Position numbers and translations under genes: made by a program
Notes under the pieces: model-generated
Database searches by the model: none
What the model was told of the DNA's origin: nothing
What the model saw: the letters and a program-made list of their open reading frames with translations, nothing else
Part shown: positions 48,993 through 56,927 of the stretch, piece by piece
Layout: each line of letters opens with the position of its first letter
How positions within the stretch are numbered: the first letter of the stretch is position 1
NCBI RefSeq assembly: GCF_034009455.1
Contig: NZ_CP125380.1
Coordinates: 5,779,501 to 5,843,500 of the forward strand
Direction: 5' to 3'
From: Pseudomonas sp. P5_109
GTDB lineage: Bacteria; Pseudomonadota; Gammaproteobacteria; Pseudomonadales; Pseudomonadaceae
Length of the DNA stretch: 64,000 nt

Positions 48993-49856
48993 TTATGCAC
49001 CATCACCTTGCTTCACCACCACCGTACAAGTAATCCCCGCCGCCAACACCACACCCTCCGGCACTTCATCGATGTGAATGCGCACCGGCACCCGTTGCGC
49101 CAAGCGAACCCAGTTAAAGGTCGGGTTTACATCGGCGATCAGTTCACGGCTTTCCGGGTTGTCGCGGTCGTAGATGCCGCGAGAAATGCTTTCCACGTGG
49201 CCCTTGAGCACTTCGCCGCTCATCAGTTGCATGTCGGCCTTATCACCCACGCGCACATGGGGCAGCTTGGTTTCTTCGAAGAAGCCGTAGACCCAGAACG
49301 AGTTCATGTCGACCACGGCCATTTTCGCCTCGCCGATGCGCGCGTAATCGCCGCGATGCACGTTGAGGTTGGTGACGTAGCCGTCCACCGCCGCGCGCAC
49401 TTCAGTACGTTTGAGGTTGAGCTCGGCAGCTTCCAGTTGTGCCTGGGCCTGCTGGTAATCGGCCAGGGCCGAGTCGGCGAGGTTACTGGCGTCGTCGCGG
49501 TTTTCCCGGGAGATCACCAGGTTGTCCATGTCGGCGCGACGATGGGCGTTGACCTTGCGCATCTCCCAGTTTGCCTTGCGCGATGCCACCAGGCTTTGCG
49601 CCTGCTTCACCGCGAGACGGTAGTGCTCGGGGTCGATCTGCATCAGCAAATCGCCCTTCTTCACCAACTGGTTGTCCCGCACCGGCACGTTCACCACTTC
49701 GCCGGTGACGTCGGCGGCGACGTTGATGATGTCGGCGCGCACGCGACCGTCGCGGGTCCATGGCGTGTTCATGTAGTGCTCCCACAAGGAGCGGCCGATC
49801 CACAGCGCGAGGGCCAGCACCAGCAAGGTCGCGAGCAGGCTGAAAAACTTTTTCAT
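48993..49856 (-). CDS. HlyD-family efflux adaptor (AaeA-like)
   Basis: 287 residues: one N-terminal membrane anchor (FFSLLATLLVLALALWIG), then biotinyl-lipoyl halves (IINVAADVTGEVVNVPVRDN; KRTEVRAAVDGYVTNLNVHR) around a helical hairpin, and a barrel region with VVDMNSFWVYGFFEET. It is the periplasmic adaptor of a three- or four-part pump with the FUSC protein and the outer-membrane lipoprotein encoded upstream. AaeAB exports aromatic carboxylic acids in E. coli; the substrate here is not shown. Confidence 0.88.
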   Translation of the reverse strand: MKKFFSLLATLLVLALALWIGRSLWEHYMNTPWTRDGRVRADIINVAADVTGEVVNVPVRDNQLVKKGDLLMQIDPEHYRLAVKQAQSLVASRKANWEMRKVNAHRRADMDNLVISRENRDDASNLADSALADYQQAQAQLEAAELNLKRTEVRAAVDGYVTNLNVHRGDYARIGEAKMAVVDMNSFWVYGFFEETKLPHVRVGDKADMQLMSGEVLKGHVESISRGIYDRDNPESRELIADVNPTFNWVRLAQRVPVRIHIDEVPEGVVLAAGITCTVVVKQGDGA

Positions 49857-49880
49857 CAGGACATTCTCAGTGAAAGAGAG

Positions 49881-50081
49881 TCAACGGTAGACAGTCAGCG
49901 CCAACGCGCCGAACAGACAGGTAAACAAGCTCAGGCGCAGCAACGCCGGGTGCCAGAAAAAACGGTACAGGTCGAACCCGGACAGGAATCGGTCCAGCGC
50001 CCAGGCAAGCGCCGCCGCGATGAAAAACATCAGGGTCATGGTCGGCATGTACACGCCGTGGAAGGCGATTTCACGAGGCAT
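49881..50081 (-). CDS. DUF1656 inner-membrane protein (AaeX-like)
   Basis: 66 residues, start MPREIAFHGVYMP with AAGGAC upstream; a TTG six bases earlier is rejected. Two transmembrane helices: MTLMFFIAAALAWALDRFL and LRLSLFTCLFGALALTVY. It overlaps the end of the FUSC gene, and a small AaeX-type protein is normally found with AaeA/AaeB pumps. Its role is unknown. Confidence 0.88.
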   Translation of the reverse strand: MPREIAFHGVYMPTMTLMFFIAAALAWALDRFLSGFDLYRFFWHPALLRLSLFTCLFGALALTVYR

Positions 50082-52263
50082 GTTCAAGTCCTTGGGGCTG
50101 GCTGTTGGCGAAGGCAGCGAGCGGTGATTGCGGATCGAGCAGAGAGGTGCGGATGAAGTGCAGGTAACTCTTCACCCGACGCAACGCCGAGGTATCGAAA
50201 TGCGGGGCGAAGGGTTCGTCGGTGGACTGCACACGACTGATCGCGTGATCGACCGCGATCAGCGCGCGTTCGAGATTGCTGCTGTTCGGTTGCAGGAACA
50301 GCCGCACCAGTGCACGCCCCATCACCCGGATCGATTGCCGCCATGGCTGGGATTCGGCATAGGCCGGATGCACCGGCAGAATCGCCTGCTCCTTGCGCAA
50401 TTCGATGATCGCGTGACCGACCTCCAGCACCACGAACATCCAGCGCAACAAGTCCCGCTGCACTTGCGGTTGACCTGCCGCGAAGCCGTAGGCCTGATGC
50501 ACCAGATCGCGGGTACGGCTTTCGAAACTCGACGCCAGGCCCTTGAGCTTGCCGCTGATGGCGTACACCACCTGACCGCGCAGGTCCTGCTCCAGCCGGC
50601 GCCACAGCCAGCGGCTGTTGGGCGGCAGAATGATCGCCCCGGCCGCCGCGCACACCAGCATGCCGAGCACCATGGCGATGTAGTCGTTGATGAAGGTGTA
50701 GGGGTTGTAGACCGTGAGGTTGTCCGGCACTGAACCGGTGCTGAAGAAGATCAGCAAACCCAGGCCGACACCGACGTATTGCGGCCGCGATGTCAGGAAC
50801 GAACCAAGCACGATCACCGGTGCGAGCATCACGCACAGCAACGGGAATCCGTCGATCCACGGGAAAATGAAAAACATCTCGACGAAACCAATCAGCGCCC
50901 CGAGCAACGTCCCGCACGCCATCTGAAAGGCCATGCGTTTCGGGTTCGGAGTAGCAGCGGACAGGCCCACGGTCGCGGCGGCAATCAGGGTCATGGTCGC
51001 GCCACTTGGCCAGGCGGTTGCCACCCAGTAGCTACCCAACACCACCAGGATGAACGCTGCGCGAATGCCCGACGCCGCCGCGGCCATCCAGTTGGTTTGC
51101 GGGGTGAACGGCTCGTCCCAGCGCTCCCGTTCGTGACTGTGATCGGCCAGGGACGCGTGGGTCTGCGCATAACCGTGCAGGTCGTCGACGAAGCGATAAA
51201 GCAGCTCGTAGGCGGTGTGGAAATCCAGTTGTTCGGCATCGCTCGGGTTGCTCTGCTGGAACGTTGCCCGCAGGCTGCGCACCCGCGTCGGCAAGCCTTC
51301 CTTGTAGACACTCAGCACCGTGACCAGGCGCGCCGCATCGGCACTGGTCAGGGCACGACCGCTGAAGCCGTCGAGCAACTCGGCGAGGTCCTGCAATCCC
51401 GGTTTGATCGCTGCTACAACCTGGTCCGCCGCGCTGCTGCGCAGACGTTCGAGTAACTGGTGCACGGCGTTGAAACGCGTGGTGATGCCCATGAACTCGC
51501 TGTTCAGGCGACTGAGCCGGCCATTGCGCCGACGCATGTGCGGGTCCTCGAAAACAGTGACACTGCGCAAGCCCTCCAGGCCCACGGCTTCGGCGATGAA
51601 GCGCACGTTGCCGGCCTCGAACGCCTCGCGCTGACTGCGACCGCGCAGGCCGTCGGTGACGAACAGGGCGAACACGCCAAAGCGCTGATACAAGGCATTG
51701 CGCATCGCCGCGCTCGCCGATTGCGGCAGGATGGCGGCACTGATCAGGGTCGAACAGAGAATGCCCAGGGAGATCTCCAGCACCCGCCAGACCGCCGCCA
51801 TGAACGCACCCTCCGGATGGGCCAGCGCGGGCAAACCGACCATCGCGGCGGTGTACCCGGCGAGTACGAAACCGTAGGCGCGGAAGTTGCGGCAGCGGGC
51901 GGCACCGGCGGTACAGATACCAACCCAGATCGCCAGCGAACCGAGGAACAGTTCAGTGTTCTGCGCAAACAGGGCGATCAGCGCGACCATCACCGCCGAC
52001 CCGGCCAGGGTGCCGAGAAAACGATAAAAACTCTTGGCGAACACCTGGCCGCTTTGCGGCTGCATGACGATAAACACGGTGATCATCGCCGTGCGCGGTT
52101 GCGGCAGTTCCAGGCGCATGGCCAACCATAGCGTCAGGAACGCGGCGAGCAGCACCTTGAAAATGTAGACCCAGGTCACGCCATCGCTGCGTGCCCAGTC
52201 GAAGAATCCCCGGCGCCATTCCAGGGAATACAGCCAGCGCAAAGGGGCGGGCAAGGGAGTCAT
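50071..52263 (-). CDS. FUSC-family efflux transporter (AaeB-like)
   Basis: 730 residues with two sets of about five to six transmembrane helices around a cytoplasmic domain. The N-terminal set begins VTWVYIFKVLLAAFLTLWLA and includes RTAMITVFIVMQPQSGQVFA; the second begins near ASGIRAAFILVVLGSYWVAT. This is the fusaric-acid-resistance/AaeB family of inner-membrane exporters of aromatic acids. ATG 52263. Next gene downstream overlaps it by 11 bases. Confidence 0.92.
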   Translation of the reverse strand: MTPLPAPLRWLYSLEWRRGFFDWARSDGVTWVYIFKVLLAAFLTLWLAMRLELPQPRTAMITVFIVMQPQSGQVFAKSFYRFLGTLAGSAVMVALIALFAQNTELFLGSLAIWVGICTAGAARCRNFRAYGFVLAGYTAAMVGLPALAHPEGAFMAAVWRVLEISLGILCSTLISAAILPQSASAAMRNALYQRFGVFALFVTDGLRGRSQREAFEAGNVRFIAEAVGLEGLRSVTVFEDPHMRRRNGRLSRLNSEFMGITTRFNAVHQLLERLRSSAADQVVAAIKPGLQDLAELLDGFSGRALTSADAARLVTVLSVYKEGLPTRVRSLRATFQQSNPSDAEQLDFHTAYELLYRFVDDLHGYAQTHASLADHSHERERWDEPFTPQTNWMAAAASGIRAAFILVVLGSYWVATAWPSGATMTLIAAATVGLSAATPNPKRMAFQMACGTLLGALIGFVEMFFIFPWIDGFPLLCVMLAPVIVLGSFLTSRPQYVGVGLGLLIFFSTGSVPDNLTVYNPYTFINDYIAMVLGMLVCAAAGAIILPPNSRWLWRRLEQDLRGQVVYAISGKLKGLASSFESRTRDLVHQAYGFAAGQPQVQRDLLRWMFVVLEVGHAIIELRKEQAILPVHPAYAESQPWRQSIRVMGRALVRLFLQPNSSNLERALIAVDHAISRVQSTDEPFAPHFDTSALRRVKSYLHFIRTSLLDPQSPLAAFANSQPQGLEHAS

Positions 52264-52303
52264 CAAATCCTGCTCAATGAAAATTCAGCCAAAACTCGGA
52301 CCC

Positions 52304-52393
52304 TGTGGGAGCGGGCTTGCTCGCGAAGTGGGAGTGTCAGGCAGCATAAATGTCGTCTGACACACTGCCTTCGCGAGCAAGCCCGCTCCCACA
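52304..52393. repeat. REP doublet (GTGGGAGCGGGC type)
   Basis: Inverted pair between the outer-membrane lipoprotein gene and the FUSC gene, within the efflux operon. Confidence 0.92.
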
Positions 52394-52403
52394 GGTGCAG
52401 TGT

Positions 52404-53903
52404 TCAACGCAAAAGGCTCGGGGTTTTCGGCACTTGGGTCTGGCGATCTGTCGGCACGTCATTACCGGCACCGAGACCACCGCCCAACGCCGTCACCAGT
52501 TCGGCATGGGCACTGAGGCGCGCTGCCTGAACCTGCTGCTGCACTTGCTGCTGCTTGAACAGCAGGGTCTGGGCGTTGAGCACGTTGAGGTAGTCGGTCA
52601 GGCCGCGCTGGTAGGCGATCATCGCGATGTCGTAAGTCTTCTGCGCGGTGGCCACCGACTCGGCGGCGAACGCCTGCTGCTTGTCCATGGACTCGCGACG
52701 GATCAATTGGTCAGAGATGTTTTTCAGCGCATTGACCAGGGTCTGGTTGTACTTGGCCACGGCGATGTCATAACCGGCCGAAGCTTCACCCAACTCCGAG
52801 CGCAACCGCCCGCCATCGAAGATCGGCAACGAAATCGCCGGACCCACGCTGTAGTTGAGTTTCTTGCCGGTCAGGAACTCCAGGGCCCCACCGCCGGTGG
52901 CCATGTAGCCGAGGCTGCCGACCAGGTCGACGTTCGGGTAGAACCCGGCATGGGCGACATCGATACCTCGCGCCTGCGCCGCCACTTGCCAGCGGCTGGC
53001 GACCACGTCCGGGCGCTGCCCGAGCAATTGCGCCGGCAGCGAAGACGGCAGTTTCAGTGGCGCACCCAGCGACAGCGTTGGCCGCTGCAACTGCGTGCCT
53101 TCCCCTGGGCCCTTACCCGCGAGGGCGGCGAGCTGGTTGCGGCTCAAGGCGATTTCTTCGTCGAGGGCATCGATCTGGCGATGGGTTTCCGGCAACGGCG
53201 TCTCGGCCTGGCTGACCTCGAAATGGGTGCCGATACCACCGTTCAGGCGCTTTTGCGCCAGCTCGAGAATCTGCTGTTGCTGCTGCAAGGTCGCTTCGAC
53301 GATATCCCGCTGGGCGTAATGCAACGACAACTCGATGTAGACCCGGACGATGTTGTCCTGCAATTCGAGCTGGGCCTGGCGGGCTTCGGCGACGGTCATG
53401 TGGGCCATGTCCACGGCACGCTCGGTGGCATTGCTTTCGCGGCCCCAGAGGTCGAGGGCATAACTGAAGCCCAGCGCGGCGTTGTTGTCCCAGGTGGTGC
53501 TGTTGGCCAGCTCGCCCGGGCCGTAGAACTGGTCGGTCGGCCAGTTGTGGCGTTTGAGGGTCGTATCCCCATTGATCTGCAGCGACTCGGCGGCTTCGGC
53601 CACGCCAGCCATGGACCTGGCCTGACGCACCCGGGCAGCGGCCATGGCCAGGCTCGGGCTACCTTGCAGGGCGAGGTCGATCCAGCGATTCAATTGTGGG
53701 TCGCCATAGGCTTGCCACCATTGCGCGGTGGGCCAGTGCGCATCTTGCGCGGCGTTCTGGATCGCTTCGTCGGTAGCCAGTGCATTGGCCTCCAGCGCCT
53801 TGCCCTGCGGGGCAATACCTCCGGTTCCGATGCAGCCGCTGATTGCCAGGGTTAAAGCCAAAACACTGAGCGGTTGAAGCGCTCTGCTGATGCGACGCGG
53901 CAC
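52404..53903 (-). CDS. Outer-membrane efflux lipoprotein (NodT/OprM family)
   Basis: 499 residues from a GTG at 53903 with AGGA upstream; the longer frame runs through a REP doublet and is rejected. Lipoprotein signal LSVLALTLAISGC. Two tandem outer-membrane efflux domains with QWWQAYGDPQLNRWIDLAL, and the later LPSSLPAQLLGQRPDVVASR and VGPAISLPIFDGGRLRSEL segments typical of NodT. It forms the trimeric exit duct for the FUSC/HlyD pump encoded next. Divergent from the LysR gene. Confidence 0.92.
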   Translation of the reverse strand: MPRRISRALQPLSVLALTLAISGCIGTGGIAPQGKALEANALATDEAIQNAAQDAHWPTAQWWQAYGDPQLNRWIDLALQGSPSLAMAAARVRQARSMAGVAEAAESLQINGDTTLKRHNWPTDQFYGPGELANSTTWDNNAALGFSYALDLWGRESNATERAVDMAHMTVAEARQAQLELQDNIVRVYIELSLHYAQRDIVEATLQQQQQILELAQKRLNGGIGTHFEVSQAETPLPETHRQIDALDEEIALSRNQLAALAGKGPGEGTQLQRPTLSLGAPLKLPSSLPAQLLGQRPDVVASRWQVAAQARGIDVAHAGFYPNVDLVGSLGYMATGGGALEFLTGKKLNYSVGPAISLPIFDGGRLRSELGEASAGYDIAVAKYNQTLVNALKNISDQLIRRESMDKQQAFAAESVATAQKTYDIAMIAYQRGLTDYLNVLNAQTLLFKQQQVQQQVQAARLSAHAELVTALGGGLGAGNDVPTDRQTQVPKTPSLLR

Positions 53904-53940
53904 TGCTGCGATTTCCTGAAATAGGGGGATAACGAGATCT

Positions 53941-54027
53941 TGTAGGAGCCGGCTTGCTGGCGATGCAGCCACCGCGGTGCATCTGGGTGACCGCAGCGAT
54001 GCCATCGCCAGCAAGCCGGCTCCTACA
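53941..54027. repeat. REP doublet (TGTAGGAGCCGGC type)
   Basis: Inverted pair of TGTAGGAGCCGGCTTGCTGG directly upstream of the outer-membrane lipoprotein start, in the divergent control region. Confidence 0.92.
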
Positions 54028-54117
54028 GTCCACGCAATTCTATGGGTGGGCTTTGATGGCGATAAGCTGGGATTCCTGTGAATCTTTGTTACCGTTAACG
54101 AGATAATCCGTAGGTAG

Positions 54118-54132
54118 GGGGTCACCGACCCC
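54118..54132. promoter_or_regulatory. Candidate operator palindrome upstream of the LysR regulator
   Basis: GGGGTC-ACC-GACCCC, perfect 6-bp arms, 44 bases before the LysR ATG in the divergent region. It may be a regulator-binding site or simply a hairpin in the LysR leader. Confidence 0.35.
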
Positions 54133-54175
54133 GAAACTTCGTGTCACAATTTGCCATCGCACCCGAGAGCACCCC

Positions 54176-55144
54176 ATGGACACTTTGCAAAACATGCGCG
54201 CCTTCAGTTACGTGGCCGAGGCCGGCAGCTTCACCGCCGCCGCCGTGCAACTGGACACCACCACGGCCAACGTCTCGCGCGCGGTCTCCAACCTGGAAGC
54301 CCACCTGCAAACCCGCCTGCTCAACCGAACGACCCGCCGCATTGCCCTGACCGAAGCTGGCAAGCGCTACCTGTTGCGCTGCGAACAGATCCTGGCCTAC
54401 GTCGAAGAAGCCGAAGCCGAGGCCAGCGACGCCCACGCGCGCCCGGCCGGACAGCTGAAAGTGCACACCATGACCGGCATCGGCCAGCACTTCGTGATCG
54501 ACGCCATCGCCCGCTACCGCAAGACCCACCCGGACGTGACCTTCGACCTGACCATGGCCAACCGCGTGCCGGACCTGCTCGACGAAGGCTACGACGTGTC
54601 CATCGTCCTGGCCCGCGAACTGCCGGACTCGGGCTTCGTCTCCCAGCGCCTGGGCATCACCTACAGCATCGTTTGCGCCTCGCCGGCCTACGTCAAAGCC
54701 AACGGCTGCGCACAAAAGCCCAGCGACCTGCTCAACCACGCCTGCCTGCGCCTGGTCAGCCCGGTGATACCCCTGGAGAAATGGGCCTTCGACGGCCCTG
54801 ATGGCCAGGAAATGGTCACCATCAACAGCTCACCGTTCCTGGTGAACTCCGCCGACGCGATGAAATCCGCGATCATCAGCGGCATGGGCGTTGGCGTCCT
54901 GCCGCTGTACGCCGCGATAGAGGGCTTGCGCAGCGGCACGCTGGTGCGCGTGATGCCCAAGTACCGCTCGCAGGAGCTGAATCTGTATGCGATCTACCCT
55001 TCGCGCCAGTACCTGGATGCGAAGATCAAGACCTGGGTCGAGTATTTGCGCGGATCGTTGCCGGAATTGCTGGCCGCGCATCAGGCGGAATTGGCGGCGT
55101 ATGAACTGAGCGGGAGTCTGGGTGGGGTTCGGGTGGCGAATTGA
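54176..55144 (+). CDS. LysR-family transcriptional regulator (AaeR-like)
   Basis: 322 residues. N-terminal winged helix MDTLQNMRAFSYVAEAGSFT with FTAAAVQLDTTTANVSRAVS and LEAHLQTRLLNRTTRRIALT; C-terminal periplasmic-binding-like effector domain (VISGMGVGVLPLYAAIEGLR). It is transcribed away from the FUSC efflux operon and so probably activates it in response to an aromatic acid or similar inducer. GAGAG precedes the ATG. Confidence 0.9.
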   Translation: MDTLQNMRAFSYVAEAGSFTAAAVQLDTTTANVSRAVSNLEAHLQTRLLNRTTRRIALTEAGKRYLLRCEQILAYVEEAEAEASDAHARPAGQLKVHTMTGIGQHFVIDAIARYRKTHPDVTFDLTMANRVPDLLDEGYDVSIVLARELPDSGFVSQRLGITYSIVCASPAYVKANGCAQKPSDLLNHACLRLVSPVIPLEKWAFDGPDGQEMVTINSSPFLVNSADAMKSAIISGMGVGVLPLYAAIEGLRSGTLVRVMPKYRSQELNLYAIYPSRQYLDAKIKTWVEYLRGSLPELLAAHQAELAAYELSGSLGGVRVAN

Positions 55145-55154
55145 CGCGCATACC

Positions 55155-55253
55155 TGTAGGAGCGAGCCTGCTCGCGAAAAACCTGAGGCGCCGAGGTGAA
55201 TCAGGTTTCCCGCGTTATCGTTGTCGTCCATCGCGAGCAAGCCCGCTCCCACA
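55155..55253. repeat. Hybrid REP doublet (two REP types in one pair)
   Basis: Left arm is TGTAGGAGCGAGCCTGCTCG; right arm is the inverse of the GTGGGAGCGGGC type (GCAAGCCCGCTCCCACA). The two arms therefore come from different REP subtypes. Confidence 0.85.
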
Positions 55254-55373
55254 GAAGAGCAAAGGCAGATCGGCACACACCCACGCCCCTCACCACTCAA
55301 CAGGCCGAGCGTTAGCTCGCCTGCAGCTCTTGATCTTGATCCACCCGCCCCCTCGGGAGGCTGAGTGGAGGTG

Positions 55374-55580
55374 TTCATCCGGGGATTGGCGCGCAGCGCC
55401 GTTCGACGCAGTCGAACTCATCGCATGTAGGTGCCAGCGAAGCCAACCGGAGGGCGATGCCCCCGGATGAATGCCGGAGCGAAGGAACCCCGAGCCTAAG
55501 CGAGGGGCCGGACGCCAGGGGCGAGACCTTTTGGTTCCTTTTGGGGCGTTTGCCAAAAGGGACTCGCCGTAAGGGCGAAA
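55374..55580. repeat. Multi-hairpin dispersed-repeat-like element
   Basis: Outer arms TTCATCCGGGG (55374-55384) and CCCCGGATGAA (55461-55471) enclose GGCGC-GCA-GCGCC (55388-55400) and GTTCGAC-GCA-GTCGAAC (55401-55417). Further right is CCTTTTGG-N8-CCAAAAGG (55537-55560). No credible gene lies in this gap between the LysR gene and the RND adaptor. It resembles a repeated element I associate with fluorescens-group genomes, but I cannot verify copy number. Confidence 0.6.
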
Positions 55581-55766
55581 CCATAAGCCGCCGTCACCGC
55601 AGAAACGGATATGTACTCAATCACCCAAGAACATGGTCGGCCCAGAGGCCGCCAAGATACACAAACTGACAGCGCCGTCAGTTAGCCGTCACCCTCCTGA
55701 CCACCAAACAGGTTTATAAAGGAAACTCCCCTTCGACCCAAAACCCAGCCCCGGCGCCCCACTCGC

Positions 55767-56927
55767 ATGCGAATCCAGAAAACACCCGCCCTGCTCGTCG
55801 CCCTTCTGATCGTCCTGGCAGCGCTGGGCCTGTGGTATGCCACCAAACCGGCCAAGGCCAAACTCGCCGCCCCCAGCGCCATCCCGGTGCGCGTGGTCGC
55901 CGTTGCCGAAAAAGACGTCCCCCGCTTCGTCAGCGGCATCGGCTCGGTCCTGTCCCTGCACAGCGTCGTGGTCCGCCCGCAAATCGACGGCATCCTCACC
56001 AAAATCATGGTCAAGGAAGGCCAACTGGTGAAAAAAGGTGACCTGCTGGCCACCATCGACGACCGGTCGATCCGCGCCAGCCTCGACCAGGCCCGGGCAC
56101 AACTGGGCGAAAGCCAGGCACAACTGCAAGTGGCACTGGTCAACCTCAAGCGCTACAAACTGCTCAGCGTCGATGACGGCGTGTCCAAGCAGACCTACGA
56201 TCAGCAACAGGCGCTGGTCAACCAGCTCAAAGCCACCGCCCAGGGCAACCAGGCGTCGATTGACTCCGCCGAGGTCCAGCTTTCCTACACACAAATTCGC
56301 TCACCGGTCAGTGGTCGTGTCGGCATTCGCACAGTCGACGAAGGCAACTTCCTGCGCATGACCGACACCCTGGGTCTGTTTACGGTGACCCAGATCGACC
56401 CGATCGCCGTGGAATTTTCCCTACCGCAGCAAATGCTGCCGACCTTGCAGGGCCTGATCAACGATCCGCAGCGCGCCCAGGTCAAGGCCTACATCGGTGC
56501 CGACACCGACGGCGAAACCGGCAACCTGCTCGGCGAAGGCCACTTGACCCTGATCGACAACCAGATCAGCGCCAACACCGGCACCATCCGCGCCAAGGCC
56601 GAGTTCGACAATCCCGGGCAGAAGCTCTGGCCGGGCTTGCTGGTGACGGTAAAGATTCAGACAGCGCTGGATAAAAATGCACTGGTCGTACCGCCCAACG
56701 TCGTACAGCGTGGCCTGGATCAACATTTCGTCTATCGCCTCAATGGCGACAAAGTCGAAACCGTGCCCGTGCAAATGGTCTATCAGGACAGTGGCCAGAA
56801 CATCATCAAGGGCGTGCAGCCGGGTGACAAACTGGTCAGCGATGGCCAGTCGCGCCTCAAGCCCGGTTCGACGGTGCAGGTGCTGACCGATCCACCGCAA
56901 GTGGTGCAATCGGAGCCAACACCATGA
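55767..56927 (+). CDS. RND efflux periplasmic adaptor (MdtA/MuxA-like)
   Basis: 386 residues: N-terminal membrane anchor/signal (ALLVALLIVLAALGLWYATK), lipoyl halves (VVVRPQIDGILTKIMVKEGQ and QIRSPVSGRVGIRTVDEGNF), a helical hairpin, and a C-terminal barrel (LVVPPNVVQRGLDQHFVYRL). It links the RND permease encoded next to an outer-membrane channel, which is not encoded here. The gene end overlaps the permease start by four bases. No clear ribosome site is seen before the ATG. Confidence 0.92.
   Translation: MRIQKTPALLVALLIVLAALGLWYATKPAKAKLAAPSAIPVRVVAVAEKDVPRFVSGIGSVLSLHSVVVRPQIDGILTKIMVKEGQLVKKGDLLATIDDRSIRASLDQARAQLGESQAQLQVALVNLKRYKLLSVDDGVSKQTYDQQQALVNQLKATAQGNQASIDSAEVQLSYTQIRSPVSGRVGIRTVDEGNFLRMTDTLGLFTVTQIDPIAVEFSLPQQMLPTLQGLINDPQRAQVKAYIGADTDGETGNLLGEGHLTLIDNQISANTGTIRAKAEFDNPGQKLWPGLLVTVKIQTALDKNALVVPPNVVQRGLDQHFVYRLNGDKVETVPVQMVYQDSGQNIIKGVQPGDKLVSDGQSRLKPGSTVQVLTDPPQVVQSEPTP

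Noticed and set aside
54028..54117. TTACCGTTAACG near the LysR gene as a LysR T-N11-A box
   Set aside because: Symmetry is limited and many such matches occur by chance; kept only the clearer GGGGTC palindrome as a weak candidate.
55290..55584. Overlapping short ORFs in the LysR/RND gap
   Set aside because: All cross the multi-hairpin repeat, lack ribosome sites and show no protein-like pattern.
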